The notes under the pieces: generated by a model
What the model was told of the DNA's origin: nothing
What the model saw: the letters and a program-made list of their open reading frames with translations, nothing else
The model's database searches: none
Shown here: piece after piece, positions 27,497 through 36,149 of the stretch
Position numbering within the stretch: position 1 is the first letter of the stretch
Layout: every line of letters starts with the position of its first letter
Translations under genes and position numbers: made by a program
NCBI GenBank assembly: GCA_000196815.1
Contig: FP929003.1
Coordinates: 2,751,501-2,815,500, forward strand
Direction of reading: 5' to 3'
DNA from: Nitrospira defluvii
Lineage (GTDB): Bacteria; Nitrospirota; Nitrospiria; Nitrospirales; Nitrospiraceae
Length of the DNA: 64,000 bases

Positions 27497-28060
27497 CTGT
27501 CCCCCTTCGCCCTGTGGCCGGCTTTCCCGACCTCAGACTACTACGGAGACTCCGTCCATATTGACCTTCATACCCGGTCGCCGCGGATAGCCCTTGTCCG
27601 TCAAGGGCGAATGCCAATAGGTTCCCATGTTCCGATTCCCGACCTGTGCGTCCGTAGGTGACGTGCTCGACCCCTGGTGGCTTCGGACGATGGCTCAGAG
27701 GAGCTCCCATCGTCGAATGCGCGTCGCGCATCCTTCAGTCGGCAACATCAAGACCAACCGAATTGCACCACAGATCCCTCCACGCCATTCCGTCATTGAG
27801 GGTTGGCGTTAAATACAGAGGCTTCCGGCGCCCATTTCGTTGTCTCACCCTCGACACTGTGGTAGCCCGGCCCGTGGAGAATGGCCCACGCCCGGTACAG
27901 TTCAGGCTGCTCTGCTTATGGCATCCCGCCGTCGGCACATGGCGGAACTTTGCAGCCCCCTTCCGCTCGGGTTCCTTCCCAAGCGGGGCAGCAGTTCAGC
28001 TGCCGGTCGGCAACCAGCCAGCGTGGTCGGTCGTTCTCCCACCACGCTTGCATGGCGCAC

Positions 28061-28424
28061 TAATATCCGCCGCCCAGACGTGATTGGGGCGGATGATCGT
28101 CAGGCCGCGCAGGAGATACGGGTAGATCTGGTGGGCAGGATGCCGTTGACTCGTCCGCGGCCTGCGATACACCGGGGTGATGCCCATACGCCGCATCAGG
28201 GTCGCGACCTGCCGTCTCCCAATGGCATGGCCCTCTTGCCGGAGGAGATCCCGCAGCATCCGGGCGCCGGCAAACGGATAGTCCAGATGCAGTGCGTCAA
28301 TCCGGCGCATCAGCGCCAGTACCGTGTCAGAAACTGGTTTTGGCTGATAGTACGCTGTGGACCGAGCCAGCTTCAGCAACTGGCATTGTCGCGCAACTGT
28401 TAACGCGTGGGTTCGATCGATCAT
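28061..28424 (-). pseudogene. IS3 orfB (integrase), N-terminal piece before the intron
   Basis: The frame from the ATG at 28424 reads 'MIDRTHALTVARQCQLLKLARSTAYYQ', then the HTH_21 region ('MRRIDALHLDYPFAGARMLRDLLRQEGHAIGRRQVATLMRRMGITPVYRRP') and the start of the catalytic domain at 'NHVWAADI', which holds the first Asp of the DDE triad. It breaks at 28060/28061, where the bases GTGCGCC typical of a group II intron 5' end begin. The sequence resumes at ~25886 and again after the IS21 element. Confidence 0.88.
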
Positions 28425-28719
28425 CGCGTTGCGCTCAACAATCCCGCCTTGATGAGCGCCCCTTCTAAACAATCATTCTCCAGCGCCGGTTGCCCGATCT
28501 TCGCGTGGAGCACTTTGAGATTCGGCCCATCCGGCTTCGGCGTCGTGCCGCCAAATACGTCAGCGGTCCGCGCCGCAGTTGCTGCTTCCATTCGGTGATC
28601 TGCGTGGGATGGACATGGAACTGCTCGGCCAATTCCGCGAGCGTCTTGTCGCCTTTGACTGCCGCCAAGGCCACCTGGGCCTTAAACGTGGCTCCGTGAT
28701 TCCGTCGTGTTCGCTTCAT
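28421..28719 (-). pseudogene. IS3 orfA (HTH protein), frameshifted
   Basis: The start at 28719 has GGAGCGAGG upstream. The first ~45 residues, including 'KGDKTLAELAEQFHVHPTQITEWKQQL', form the usual IS3 OrfA helix-turn-helix. After this the frame is lost near 28560-28580: the conserved tail 'DVFGGTTPKPDG...LKVLHAKIGQPALEND' is in another frame and ends at TGA 28421-28423. That TGA overlaps the orfB ATG (28422-28424). A small indel has therefore disabled the gene. Confidence 0.85.
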
Positions 28720-28791
28720 TGCCTCGCTCCTCTGGTTTGCCGCCAACTGGTGGCGTCGGTGAAGCCAGGCTCCCACTTACCAGACTGTCCG

Positions 28792-28875
28792 AATTTCCCG
28801 AGCCCCCTCTCTTCGACAATCTGGCTCCCCTGACATTGTTCGAGAAACTCGTTCGGGGTCAGGTGCCCCAGCTAG
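28792..28875 (-). pseudogene. Scrap of another IS3-family orfB C-terminus
   Basis: One minus-strand frame reads 'LGHLTPNEFLEQCQGSQ', the common end of IS3-group integrases ('HQSLGHLTPNEF'). It adjoins the right end of the large IS3 element, so that element may have inserted into or next to an older one. Nothing else of this copy is visible. Confidence 0.5.
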
Positions 28876-29088
28876 GTGGACGGCGCTCTCAGCACGGCCG
28901 AACCGCAATGCCAATGGTCTAGCTTTCAGAGGGAAGGGCAATCACAATCTACCTGAAAGGTCATATGCCATTTCATACGCTCAGTTGACAATAATACACG
29001 CGAGCTGTCAAAACCTCCTGTGCCAAGCTTGTGAGAGAAACGCTTCGACACCTCTCATATGGGACTCTCAGGCGGAAGGACATTGACT

Positions 29089-29943
29089 ATGTCAAAATCG
29101 ATAAAAACAATGAGGCTTCCATGTTGGTTGAAGCGACTGTCCATGGAACCACCCTTTCGTCTCTTCACGAGATTCCTGCTAGAACGCCTGACGGTTTCGG
29201 CAAGCACTCGCGACCAGTGGTGTTTGTCAAAACGCCCGGGATACCTTACCGGATTGCTTAGTGCCGCAGGCCTTGCCTACCTTGAGGGCGTTTCTGAAAT
29301 TATCGCGATTGAATTCGGTGTCGCCGGAGGCCAGGGGCTGGTGACCCTGCAAGAAGAAGCCGAGGCTGTTGAACGTGAAACCGGAGTCCGGATCAAGGTT
29401 TTCGGATTTGACAGCGGGGATGGACTCCCCGAATTTACCGGCGATCATCGAGACCATCCAGATTACTGGAAGCCGGGAGATTTTCCCTTAGACGAGAAGT
29501 CACTTAGCGGAAAGCTCTCACCGCGTACGCGATTGCTGCTGGGGGAGGTAAAGAAAACCGTACCCGAATTCATCGAGCACATTCAGGATGTCCCGATCGG
29601 ATTCGTCTCATTCGATCTAGACTTGTACTCATCAACCACGCATGCCTTAAAAGTATTCAGTCATCCCAAGAAGTCAATGCTGAAGAAAGTCCCTCTGTAC
29701 TTTGACGATGTAAGAGAGACTCTGGTGAGCCATCAGTTTGCCGGCGAATTACTGGCAATCAAAGAATTTAACGAATGGAACGCCAGTGTGAAAATTGATA
29801 TATGGCGTGGGCTCAAGGTGGGTCGGCCCTTTCCAGAGTCCCCTTACTTCGATTGCATGTATCTTGCCCACGATCTGGAGGCAATTGGTAGGATCAACCT
29901 GGAACGAGACATCCGGCACCTTCCTTTAAGCAGAAATTTGTAA
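29089..29943 (+). CDS. Class I SAM methyltransferase, TylF/Methyltransf_24-like
   Basis: The SAM-binding strand and glycine loop appear as 'IIAIEFGVAGGQGLVTL', followed by 'KVFGFDSGDGLPEFTGDHRDHPDYWKPGDFPLDE' and 'IGFVSFDLDLYSSTTHALKVF', which carry the acidic metal- and substrate-binding residues of the TylF (macrocin O-methyltransferase) family. A role in methylating a sugar of the polysaccharide fits the locus but is inferred. I chose the ATG at 29089 (GGAAGG upstream) over 29059. The gene is intact yet isolated between insertion-sequence remnants on both sides, away from the minus-strand biosynthetic genes. Confidence 0.82.
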   Translation: MSKSIKTMRLPCWLKRLSMEPPFRLFTRFLLERLTVSASTRDQWCLSKRPGYLTGLLSAAGLAYLEGVSEIIAIEFGVAGGQGLVTLQEEAEAVERETGVRIKVFGFDSGDGLPEFTGDHRDHPDYWKPGDFPLDEKSLSGKLSPRTRLLLGEVKKTVPEFIEHIQDVPIGFVSFDLDLYSSTTHALKVFSHPKKSMLKKVPLYFDDVRETLVSHQFAGELLAIKEFNEWNASVKIDIWRGLKVGRPFPESPYFDCMYLAHDLEAIGRINLERDIRHLPLSRNL

Positions 29944-29986
29944 ACTTATGTGTGTAATTCGCACACATCGTTTCACGTAAACCGCC

Positions 29987-30238
29987 GTGATGGACTCCGA
30001 CGTACGCAGACAACTGCTTTGGGTGAAACTCTTTCAGCAGACGAGAGATGCGGGGCTGGTGTGTCGTCGCTGCGGGATCTCGTACTCGACCTTTCGTAAG
30101 TGGATAGGCCGGTATCGCGAAGTTGGTGAGGTCGGCTTGCTAGTCGGAGCCGACGTCCCGCCCGATCTCCGAATCGACGCATCTTCGAGCAAGAACGCAC
30201 CTTGATCCTCAATTTACGGACAGATCGGAAACTGGGTG
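29987..30238 (+). pseudogene. Transposase N-terminal remnant (IS481/IS3-like HTH)
   Basis: 'DSDVRRQLLWVKLFQQTRDAGLVCRRCGISYSTFRKWIGRYREVGEVGL' is a typical transposase helix-turn-helix. A 1-base loss near 30145 shifts the frame; the continuation 'SRSRRPARSPNRRIFEQERTLILNLRTDRKLGVK' is found in the next frame and then stops abruptly at ~30238. Just before it, TGTGTG and CACACA (29948-29966) form a small inverted repeat that may be part of the element's end. Confidence 0.75.
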
Positions 30239-30388
30239 TCAAGGCCGAAAATGGTTGTCCACAAATCACCGAAGTGAGGTGGCCCCTTTCCACCGATGAC
30301 GATGTCCGGTTGATTGGCCACGAGTTAGGCGGTGGCAAGCACGTGATCGTTCAAGACTTCGCCTCAATCCGCAAAGCTCTTATTGCTG

Positions 30389-30668
30389 GTCACAACGGGG
30401 CGCGCACTGCATCACGCCAGCATGAGTCTCAAAGGCAGCTGTTGGGACAATGCGTGTGCAGAAAACTTCTTCGGAACACTGAAGCGTGAACAGATCTATC
30501 ATTGCCAGTATCGAACGCGTGCGGAAGCCACGCAGGAGATCTTTGAGTACATGGAAGTGTTCTACAATCGGCAGCGGCGTCACTCCACCCTCGGCTACGA
30601 TTCCCCAGCTGAGTTCGAACGAGGACGGCAGTGGCTTAACCAAGTGTCCACGGAATTGGGGAAGGTCA
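30389..30668 (+). pseudogene. IS3-family orfB C-terminal remnant with its right end
   Basis: '[67 protein letters not shown]' is the end of an IS3-group integrase with its catalytic Glu. The frame then runs into TGTCCACGGAATTGGGG...GGTCA (30647-30668), the terminal repeat type of these elements. The N-terminal two thirds are missing. The ~150 bases before it (30239-30388) match neither this nor the previous remnant. Confidence 0.8.
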
Positions 30669-31129
30669 GCACTCAGGCGGCATGCGCAAGCGTGATCTGG
30701 GGCTCAACAACAGTGAAACGATGGCTCAGAATCGCACAATTTATGGGTAAGGTAACGTCGCCACAAGGAAGTTTAACGTCACATTAGAGTATTTCGTTAC
30801 CCACCTATTTAAGAACGATTTTGACCGAGAGTGACCTCTAACCCCAACAGTCTCAATTACTAAGAGTCCCATTCCCCTATTGATCTCTACGATGTAGTGA
30901 TCAAAAATCATGAAAGCATTTGCAAGGTTGCATAAGCTATTGCTATGGTGACTCGCCTGAATGTTACGTGGGCATTGATCTTGCTTAACCATACGAATAC
31001 TCACAGTATAAGCCCTATTCAAAATCAAATTGAACTCGTAAACTTCTTTTCGATGGAAACCCAGACAAATGGAGTCACATGACCACAGTAGCAGTCGATA
31101 GGATTTTAACCACTTACAAGAGGACAATC
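30669..31129. other. Non-coding AT-rich stretch before the secreted-protein gene
   Basis: No convincing gene. The part from ~30730 on is clearly poorer in GC than the rest of the window. A short direct repeat (TAACGTC at ~30752 and ~30775) and a GGGTAA/TTACCC pair (~30745 and ~30798) are visible. It must hold the promoter of the next gene, but I cannot pick one with confidence. Confidence 0.5.
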
Positions 31130-32014
31130 ATGGACGGCAACTTACTATTCAGTGCCTCCAAGAGGTTAATTACGGTCGCATCCACAATAACTGTATGTAT
31201 GGGACTGGTTGCCGCCCCGCTGACTTACGGAGCAGGTGTCTGGACAAATGAACCTTCTGGAGCCAGCGTTGCCTTGGACTGCTCCTTCAATAACTCACCC
31301 TCCGCCTGCGGGATCCTGGATGTCTACTCATCAGCTGTCCAAGATTCAGACGGGTCAGCAACAGTATCGCCCTCTGGTGTCGCGAGATCAACCATCTATG
31401 CTGGCAACCAAGCGGGTGGATCACAGCTTGATTGGGTGTCAGCGCAAACCTATAATGAGATGTATATGGGCATGATGGTTCGGACCAACACTGCCTTTGA
31501 AGGTCGCACGACGGCCAACAAGATGTTTTTCCTGCGCGGCCCCGGACAGAACGGATTTTGGGGCCTTGATGGCAACCCTGGAGATCCGAGCGGATCTATT
31601 TATTTTGGCCATAACTCTGGGACCCTCGACAATTCTCATACCTGTTCGTATCAATTGGGGCTCAAATGTTTCCCGAATGTGAATGGTGTGCAATTGGTGA
31701 AGGGGGTATGGACGAAAGTCGAAGCCTACGTAAAAAAAAGCACAACGGCCACATCCAGAGACGGTATCGTACGCTGGTGGGTCAATGGCGTGTTATCAGG
31801 AAACTATACGAATATCAATTATGGTCAGGACGGCCTCAACGAGTGGGTCTGGAGCGAGACGTGGGACGGGACAGTGACAAATCCGATTCCCTCAGCGGAC
31901 TGGAGTTGGTATATTGACCACCTGCATATCTCCATCCCTGGGGGGAGTAACTCCGCCGACCAACCCCCGGGGCCGCCCGCGAGCCCAACGATGCGGAGCG
32001 TAACGACTCCCTAG
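31130..32014 (+). CDS. Secreted jelly-roll (ConA-like) protein, possible polysaccharide lyase
   Basis: A signal peptide (hydrophobic residues ~17-33, Ala-rich cleavage site near residue 34) is followed by a ~250-residue beta-rich domain with many Gly, Ser and aromatic residues. 'GVWTKVEAYVKKSTTATSRDGIVRWWVNGVL' and the last strand 'WSWYIDHLHISI' resemble ConA-like lectin/lyase folds (polysaccharide lyase-type). Catalytic residues cannot be assigned. The C-terminus is Pro/Ser-rich. AAGAGGA before the ATG at 31130 decides the start. It stands alone on the plus strand at the edge of the exopolysaccharide locus, where lyases that trim or release the polymer are common; that role is a guess. Confidence 0.7.
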   Translation: MDGNLLFSASKRLITVASTITVCMGLVAAPLTYGAGVWTNEPSGASVALDCSFNNSPSACGILDVYSSAVQDSDGSATVSPSGVARSTIYAGNQAGGSQLDWVSAQTYNEMYMGMMVRTNTAFEGRTTANKMFFLRGPGQNGFWGLDGNPGDPSGSIYFGHNSGTLDNSHTCSYQLGLKCFPNVNGVQLVKGVWTKVEAYVKKSTTATSRDGIVRWWVNGVLSGNYTNINYGQDGLNEWVWSETWDGTVTNPIPSADWSWYIDHLHISIPGGSNSADQPPGPPASPTMRSVTTP

Positions 32015-32059
32015 GTCAAATGTTATCAGCAGCGTGATCCAGAGGGGGCTCGAAGTACT

Positions 32060-32578
32060 TCAGATTACCTTAACTGGTCTCAGAACCACATCCAGTGCCT
32101 GGATAGTCGCAAGATGATGGCCTAGGAATATCTGCACCCGCCTGGGCAGTCGTTTCAAGAACGGTCGCTGGTGAAAATCGAGTCGCACGATCTCGAATCG
32201 TGCGTGCGAATAGTAGTTGTAGTGACTGAGTTCCGTCGTTCCATCCACCGTAAAATAATCAAATGTTCGTTCGGTGAAAAACTTCACATGCGTGGGGTCC
32301 TGAAACGCTCCCGCCGAATTATAGTATGGCACCTGAATGTGCACGATTCCTCCCGGCCTAGTGACACGCCACAGTTCTTCCATAACTTGTATCGTGTCGG
32401 GAAGGTGCTCGAGGAGATTGAACAAGACGCATCTCTCAACACTTGAATCTTGAAATGGCCAAGACTTCCTCGAAAGATCGCAAACCACACTCACCCCTGG
32501 CTGAGGACTCAGATCAACCCCTGTGTACTCTGGAAGCACCGATTTCCCGCAGCCTAAATGCAACTTAAGGTCTGCCAT
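32060..32578 (-). CDS. Class I SAM methyltransferase (small)
   Basis: 'LKLHLGCGKSVLPEYTGVDLSP' is the SAM-binding motif I with Asp at the end of strand 2, then 'DSSVERCVLFNLLEHLPDTIQVMEELWRVTRPGGIVHIQVPYYNS' covers motifs II-III. At 172 residues it is a minimal methyltransferase of the Methyltransf_11 kind. The acceptor is likely a sugar of the polymer or its lipid-linked form. It is the last gene of the minus-strand locus, 64 bases after a glycosyltransferase gene. Confidence 0.88.
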   Translation of the reverse strand: MADLKLHLGCGKSVLPEYTGVDLSPQPGVSVVCDLSRKSWPFQDSSVERCVLFNLLEHLPDTIQVMEELWRVTRPGGIVHIQVPYYNSAGAFQDPTHVKFFTERTFDYFTVDGTTELSHYNYYSHARFEIVRLDFHQRPFLKRLPRRVQIFLGHHLATIQALDVVLRPVKVI

Positions 32579-32642
32579 ATTGAGCGTCCTTGGCTGTAAG
32601 ATGAATGAGAAGATAGAGGGAAAGACGACGAACTACTAGTCG

Positions 32643-33638
32643 TCACGGCACACAGAGCTCACCACAGACGCGTACGATATCTGACAGAAGGCGGGACTCT
32701 CCACCACACCGCTCGGCATAACGCCGTCCCGCTTCAGCCGTTGCGTGACGTAACTCATCATCATTCCATACACGCACGATAGCGGCCGCCAGGGCTTCTG
32801 GATCCTTTGGAGCCACAATGACCGCCTCGTCCTTCAACATACCTCTGGTGGCCAACCCCTCGGTGACAATGACGCATTTCTTCATCGCCATGGCCATTAG
32901 GTACAAACTCAAGCCAGGCGCATACATCGTACTCGGCAACAACGGCACTACCACGATCTTTGCGCGACGAATATAGTCAACCCAACTTTGCTCCCCTTCG
33001 TTTTTTTCCGCAGCCAAATTAGCCGGGAGATTCGAAAGATCCACATCCGTGGCCGATCGCTTAAGCAAGGCAGCTTCTTCGTAAAGGAGAAGCCCAGGAT
33101 AGTCAACCCTGCGCATGGCTTCGACAAAAGTTGAAAAATCGCGGTAACTGCGGCCCGCGGTAAATATGTAGTCCTCGACTTCAGAGGATCGATCTTCCGG
33201 TGAGAGTTTTTCCCAGTAGTTCACTTTGAAGGGGACGAATTCGCACCTGGATGGAGGGATACCATAGATCCGTTCGTACTCACTCGTATCCTTGAAATGC
33301 AAAATGAACCGGTCGACCTTTCGCAGCAAGAGCCCCTTGAACCAGGCCATGATGGACTGCCTCCAACCCTGCGGGCGAGATAAGATAAAGTCCACCGCCA
33401 CAAGTTTGCATGGATTGAACGGCCACAAGAATCTCATCAAACAAAACCCAACGACTCTCCATGTTCCTCCTGTCAACACGAGAACATCTTTACCATGCGC
33501 TCGAAAGAATAAACACATACCATCCCAAAACGTCTCTTTCTCGCCAGCGTATTGACTGTTCGCCTCATACTGCTCGGTTTTTACCCCATTCAGACGGCGC
33601 AGGTTCGAAATCATCTGTATGCGCATCAACGATGTCAT
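32643..33638 (-). CDS. Glycosyltransferase, GT4-like
   Basis: The C-terminal half has the GT-B look: 'DYIFTAGRSYRDFSTFVEAMRRVDYPGLLLYEE', then 'WVDYIRRAKIVVVPLLPSTMYAPGLSLYLMAMAMKKCVIVTEGLATRGMLKDEAVIVAPKDPEALAAAIVRVWND'. The usual E-x7-E pair is replaced (Pro-Gly-Leu-Ser...Met-Ala-Met), so it is a divergent member. The long upstream frame overlaps the preceding gene; the ATG at 33638, ~45 bases after that gene's stop, is preferred, with GGGAGG 13 nt upstream. Donor and acceptor are unknown. Confidence 0.8.
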   Translation of the reverse strand: MTSLMRIQMISNLRRLNGVKTEQYEANSQYAGEKETFWDGMCLFFRAHGKDVLVLTGGTWRVVGFCLMRFLWPFNPCKLVAVDFILSRPQGWRQSIMAWFKGLLLRKVDRFILHFKDTSEYERIYGIPPSRCEFVPFKVNYWEKLSPEDRSSEVEDYIFTAGRSYRDFSTFVEAMRRVDYPGLLLYEEAALLKRSATDVDLSNLPANLAAEKNEGEQSWVDYIRRAKIVVVPLLPSTMYAPGLSLYLMAMAMKKCVIVTEGLATRGMLKDEAVIVAPKDPEALAAAIVRVWNDDELRHATAEAGRRYAERCGGESRLLSDIVRVCGELCVP

Positions 33639-33682
33639 GGCTTCAAGATTGCCTCCCGGCACAGAGAGTCCGCACCCGTCGA

Positions 33683-34915
33683 TTAACAACCCTTGACCTT
33701 CCGCGCAGCTGCCTCTTCGTATGCAGCTACGAGACTGTGCCCGATCGTATCCCATGCATAGGTCTGCCTGACAACATCAACGGCTCCTTGAGCCAGCAGC
33801 TGGCGCAAGCCCTTGTCAGCTAATAAGCGTACGATTTGCTCGACAAACGCCTCAGCCGTATCTGCGATGAGGAGGTGCTTGCCGTCACGCAACGCCAGCC
33901 CGGATGCCGCAAAGGTTGTACTGACCACGGGCATCCCCATCGCCAATGCATCAAGGATTTTCAAACGCGTCCCTCCACCATCAGTGATAGGACAGACAAA
34001 TACCGTGGCTTCATGAAAATATGGGCGCACATCGTCCACAAACCCGGGGACATGCACACGCATATCGCGCTGAGATAATTCCTGCAACCAGGCTGGAGGA
34101 TTTTTTCCAACGACGTCGATGTGAAGATCCTGCATCTTTGCTGACAACATAGGCCAGATGGAATGAAAAAAATAGGTGATCGCACCTTTGTTCGCCAACT
34201 GATCAAGACGCCCGCAGAACAATAACCTGGCCCCTCCAGGGTCTGGACGCGGCGTGAAGTACCCGATATCGACACCATTGGGAACAACGCAAACTTGGCT
34301 CCCCTTGCAGGAGGGTTTCACCAACGCTCCTTCATCATCGGACACCACCACGTTAACGTGGAACAATGGACACCATCGGCGCTCTGCGGCAAGCAAGTGC
34401 GCCGCCTCGCGCGACCAGAACATGCGCCACAACAGACTGCGTTCACTGGCAGCTCGCCTTTGGACAAGAGCCGATTCTATATCATGGTGATTGAGCACAG
34501 TGCCAGCATGAGGAACAAGAAACATATACGGAGCCAACCCAAGCGTATCGGCATGTACTACGTCGAATTGTAATCGCCCCGCCAGTAGTTCAAGGCGCTT
34601 CACCATCTGTTTGGACCGTAACCATCTAAATTCATACGGTTCGCCTGTCAACAAGCCACCGATCGCTCGCCAATAACGACCGACACCAAAAGAATCTCTT
34701 GGGAGCGGAACCCACTCAACACTGGCACAAAACTTCGATAACGCCCACACACAATCCTCAGGTGTGACCCCCGGTGGCCTGGATGCCGGTTGATCGAACA
34801 CAAGCGCATGTACTTCATGGTACTTGGCCGCTTCCCTCAGCAAGTTGTAATTTCTCTGAAGAGGCCCACCCTTGGGCGGAAAAGCGAGGTTATGTCCTAG
34901 CCAAAGGACTCTCAT
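33683..34915 (-). CDS. Glycosyltransferase family 4
   Basis: The N-terminal GT-B domain starts 'MRVLWLGHNLAFPPKGGPLQRNYNLLREAAKYHEVHALVF', and 'DVVHADTLGLAPYMF' and 'TVLNHHDIES' follow. The donor-binding half has 'VPNGVDIGYFTP', 'LLFCGRLDQLANKGAITYFFHSIWPML' and 'PITDGGGTRLKILDALAMGMPVVSTTFAASGL'. The GGGTRLKILDALAMG box takes the place of the E-x7-E motif, as in many GT4 enzymes of exosortase-linked loci. It adds a sugar from a nucleotide donor at the cytosolic face. It starts 1 base after the stop of the next upstream gene. Confidence 0.92.
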   Translation of the reverse strand: MRVLWLGHNLAFPPKGGPLQRNYNLLREAAKYHEVHALVFDQPASRPPGVTPEDCVWALSKFCASVEWVPLPRDSFGVGRYWRAIGGLLTGEPYEFRWLRSKQMVKRLELLAGRLQFDVVHADTLGLAPYMFLVPHAGTVLNHHDIESALVQRRAASERSLLWRMFWSREAAHLLAAERRWCPLFHVNVVVSDDEGALVKPSCKGSQVCVVPNGVDIGYFTPRPDPGGARLLFCGRLDQLANKGAITYFFHSIWPMLSAKMQDLHIDVVGKNPPAWLQELSQRDMRVHVPGFVDDVRPYFHEATVFVCPITDGGGTRLKILDALAMGMPVVSTTFAASGLALRDGKHLLIADTAEAFVEQIVRLLADKGLRQLLAQGAVDVVRQTYAWDTIGHSLVAAYEEAAARKVKGC

Positions 34916-34916
34916 T

Positions 34917-36068
34917 TCAATTCTTACCCAATGACCGATACATCGCAGCAGTTCGATTTGCCATTATCCTCGCACTAAACTCGCACTCGACTCGGCTCCG
35001 TCCCGCTGCACCGTATGCCGCCGCCTTCGCCGGATCTTCAATCAAATTCCTAATCGCCGACGCAAGTTCGGCCGCGTTCGACGGGCTTACCAACATTCCA
35101 GAATGGCCGTGCGACACCACTTCGGGAATTCCACCTACTCGACTCGCAATAACCGGCCGCTTCAGAGCGAGAGCCTCCAATAGGACCATCGGAATTCCTT
35201 CATGCAGAGACGGCAACACAAAGATGTCCATCATGTTGATGAAATCATAGGACTGCACTTGATGGCCACAAAATATCACTGATTGTCCCAAACCCAGCCT
35301 ATTGGCTTCCGCCTCAATGTCTCGACCCAACGGCCCATCTCCGACAATGCATAGTGTCACGTTATGATTCGACTGGCGCAGAATTCCCAGCACCTCCAAC
35401 AATACGGCATGGCCTTTCACTGGAACGAGCCGCCCGACTGTTCCAATAAGTACTGCCTTGTCGTTGATGTGCCACACCCTGCGCATCTCCGGCCGCTGCA
35501 TGGTAACGTGGACGGCGTCGAGATCAATCCCATTGTGAATACAGACCACCCGATTCGAGCCATAGGTTCGGGCCAAGACCTTTTCAATATCAGAGGACAC
35601 GGCAACCACCTTATCGATAAGCCGACCGGTCACCAACCTGTCTACAACCGTGTACCCAGCCATCTTCACATTTCTCAGTCCTCTGAATGGTTCAGGCATA
35701 CCATGAACGACCCTAACTACATGGGGCACTCTCACAAATCGTGCGACGAGTGCCCCGAGAATGGAATCTTTATACTTGTGGGTATGAACAATATCCGGAT
35801 GAAATTGCCGAAAGATCTTTGCAAGACGATAAGTAATGGCGATAGTGCTATGATGTCTTTCAGGGATCACCGTGAGTGACAGGGGAAGCTTCCGAAGTTC
35901 ATCCGCTAACCTTCCCTCATTGAATAGGATCACGGACCATTCGAATCCCTGCAATCGAACCAGGTGGGTCATGAGTGCAAGCAATTGAACTTCCGCCCCT
36001 GCCCACAAGTCTCCCATCGCCACATGACAGACTTTGATGGTTGAAGCTCGCTGCGAAACATCATCCAT
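34917..36068 (-). CDS. Glycosyltransferase family 4
   Basis: A complete GT-B enzyme: 'KVCHVAMGDLWAGAEVQLLALMTHL' at the N-terminus, 'DIVHTHKYKDSILGALVAR', 'VVCIHNGIDLDAV', 'LIGTVGRLVPVKGHAVLLEVLGILRQ' and the retaining-GT4 motif 'HEGIPMVLLEALALKRPVIASRVGGIPEVV' with both Glu residues of E-x7-E. It likely adds one sugar of the repeat unit. It lies directly before the next glycosyltransferase (no real gap) and 81 bases after another, forming a three-gene GT4 block. Confidence 0.94.
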   Translation of the reverse strand: MDDVSQRASTIKVCHVAMGDLWAGAEVQLLALMTHLVRLQGFEWSVILFNEGRLADELRKLPLSLTVIPERHHSTIAITYRLAKIFRQFHPDIVHTHKYKDSILGALVARFVRVPHVVRVVHGMPEPFRGLRNVKMAGYTVVDRLVTGRLIDKVVAVSSDIEKVLARTYGSNRVVCIHNGIDLDAVHVTMQRPEMRRVWHINDKAVLIGTVGRLVPVKGHAVLLEVLGILRQSNHNVTLCIVGDGPLGRDIEAEANRLGLGQSVIFCGHQVQSYDFINMMDIFVLPSLHEGIPMVLLEALALKRPVIASRVGGIPEVVSHGHSGMLVSPSNAAELASAIRNLIEDPAKAAAYGAAGRSRVECEFSARIMANRTAAMYRSLGKN

Positions 36069-36149
36069 CGCGATCCATTTTGTTCATGAAAATCTATTAG
36101 CCCCGTCGGAAACCGGACAATACAATGAAGGGAGCCTCATTACGATAGT

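Larger units (their letters stand above)
25888..28060 (-). mobile_element. Group II intron inserted in the IS3 integrase gene
   Basis: On the minus strand the intron begins GTGCGCC at 28060, the conserved 5' start, after the exon bases GATATTA. About 560 bases of ribozyme domains I-IV precede the maturase reading frame. Domain V is at 25951-25986, followed by a domain VI-like hairpin with CCTACTC near the 3' end. The 3' boundary is 25887 or 25888: the frame of the host gene is restored only if the 3' exon begins CCTATATTCCG. The maturase is broken, so any movement would need help from another element. Confidence 0.85.
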
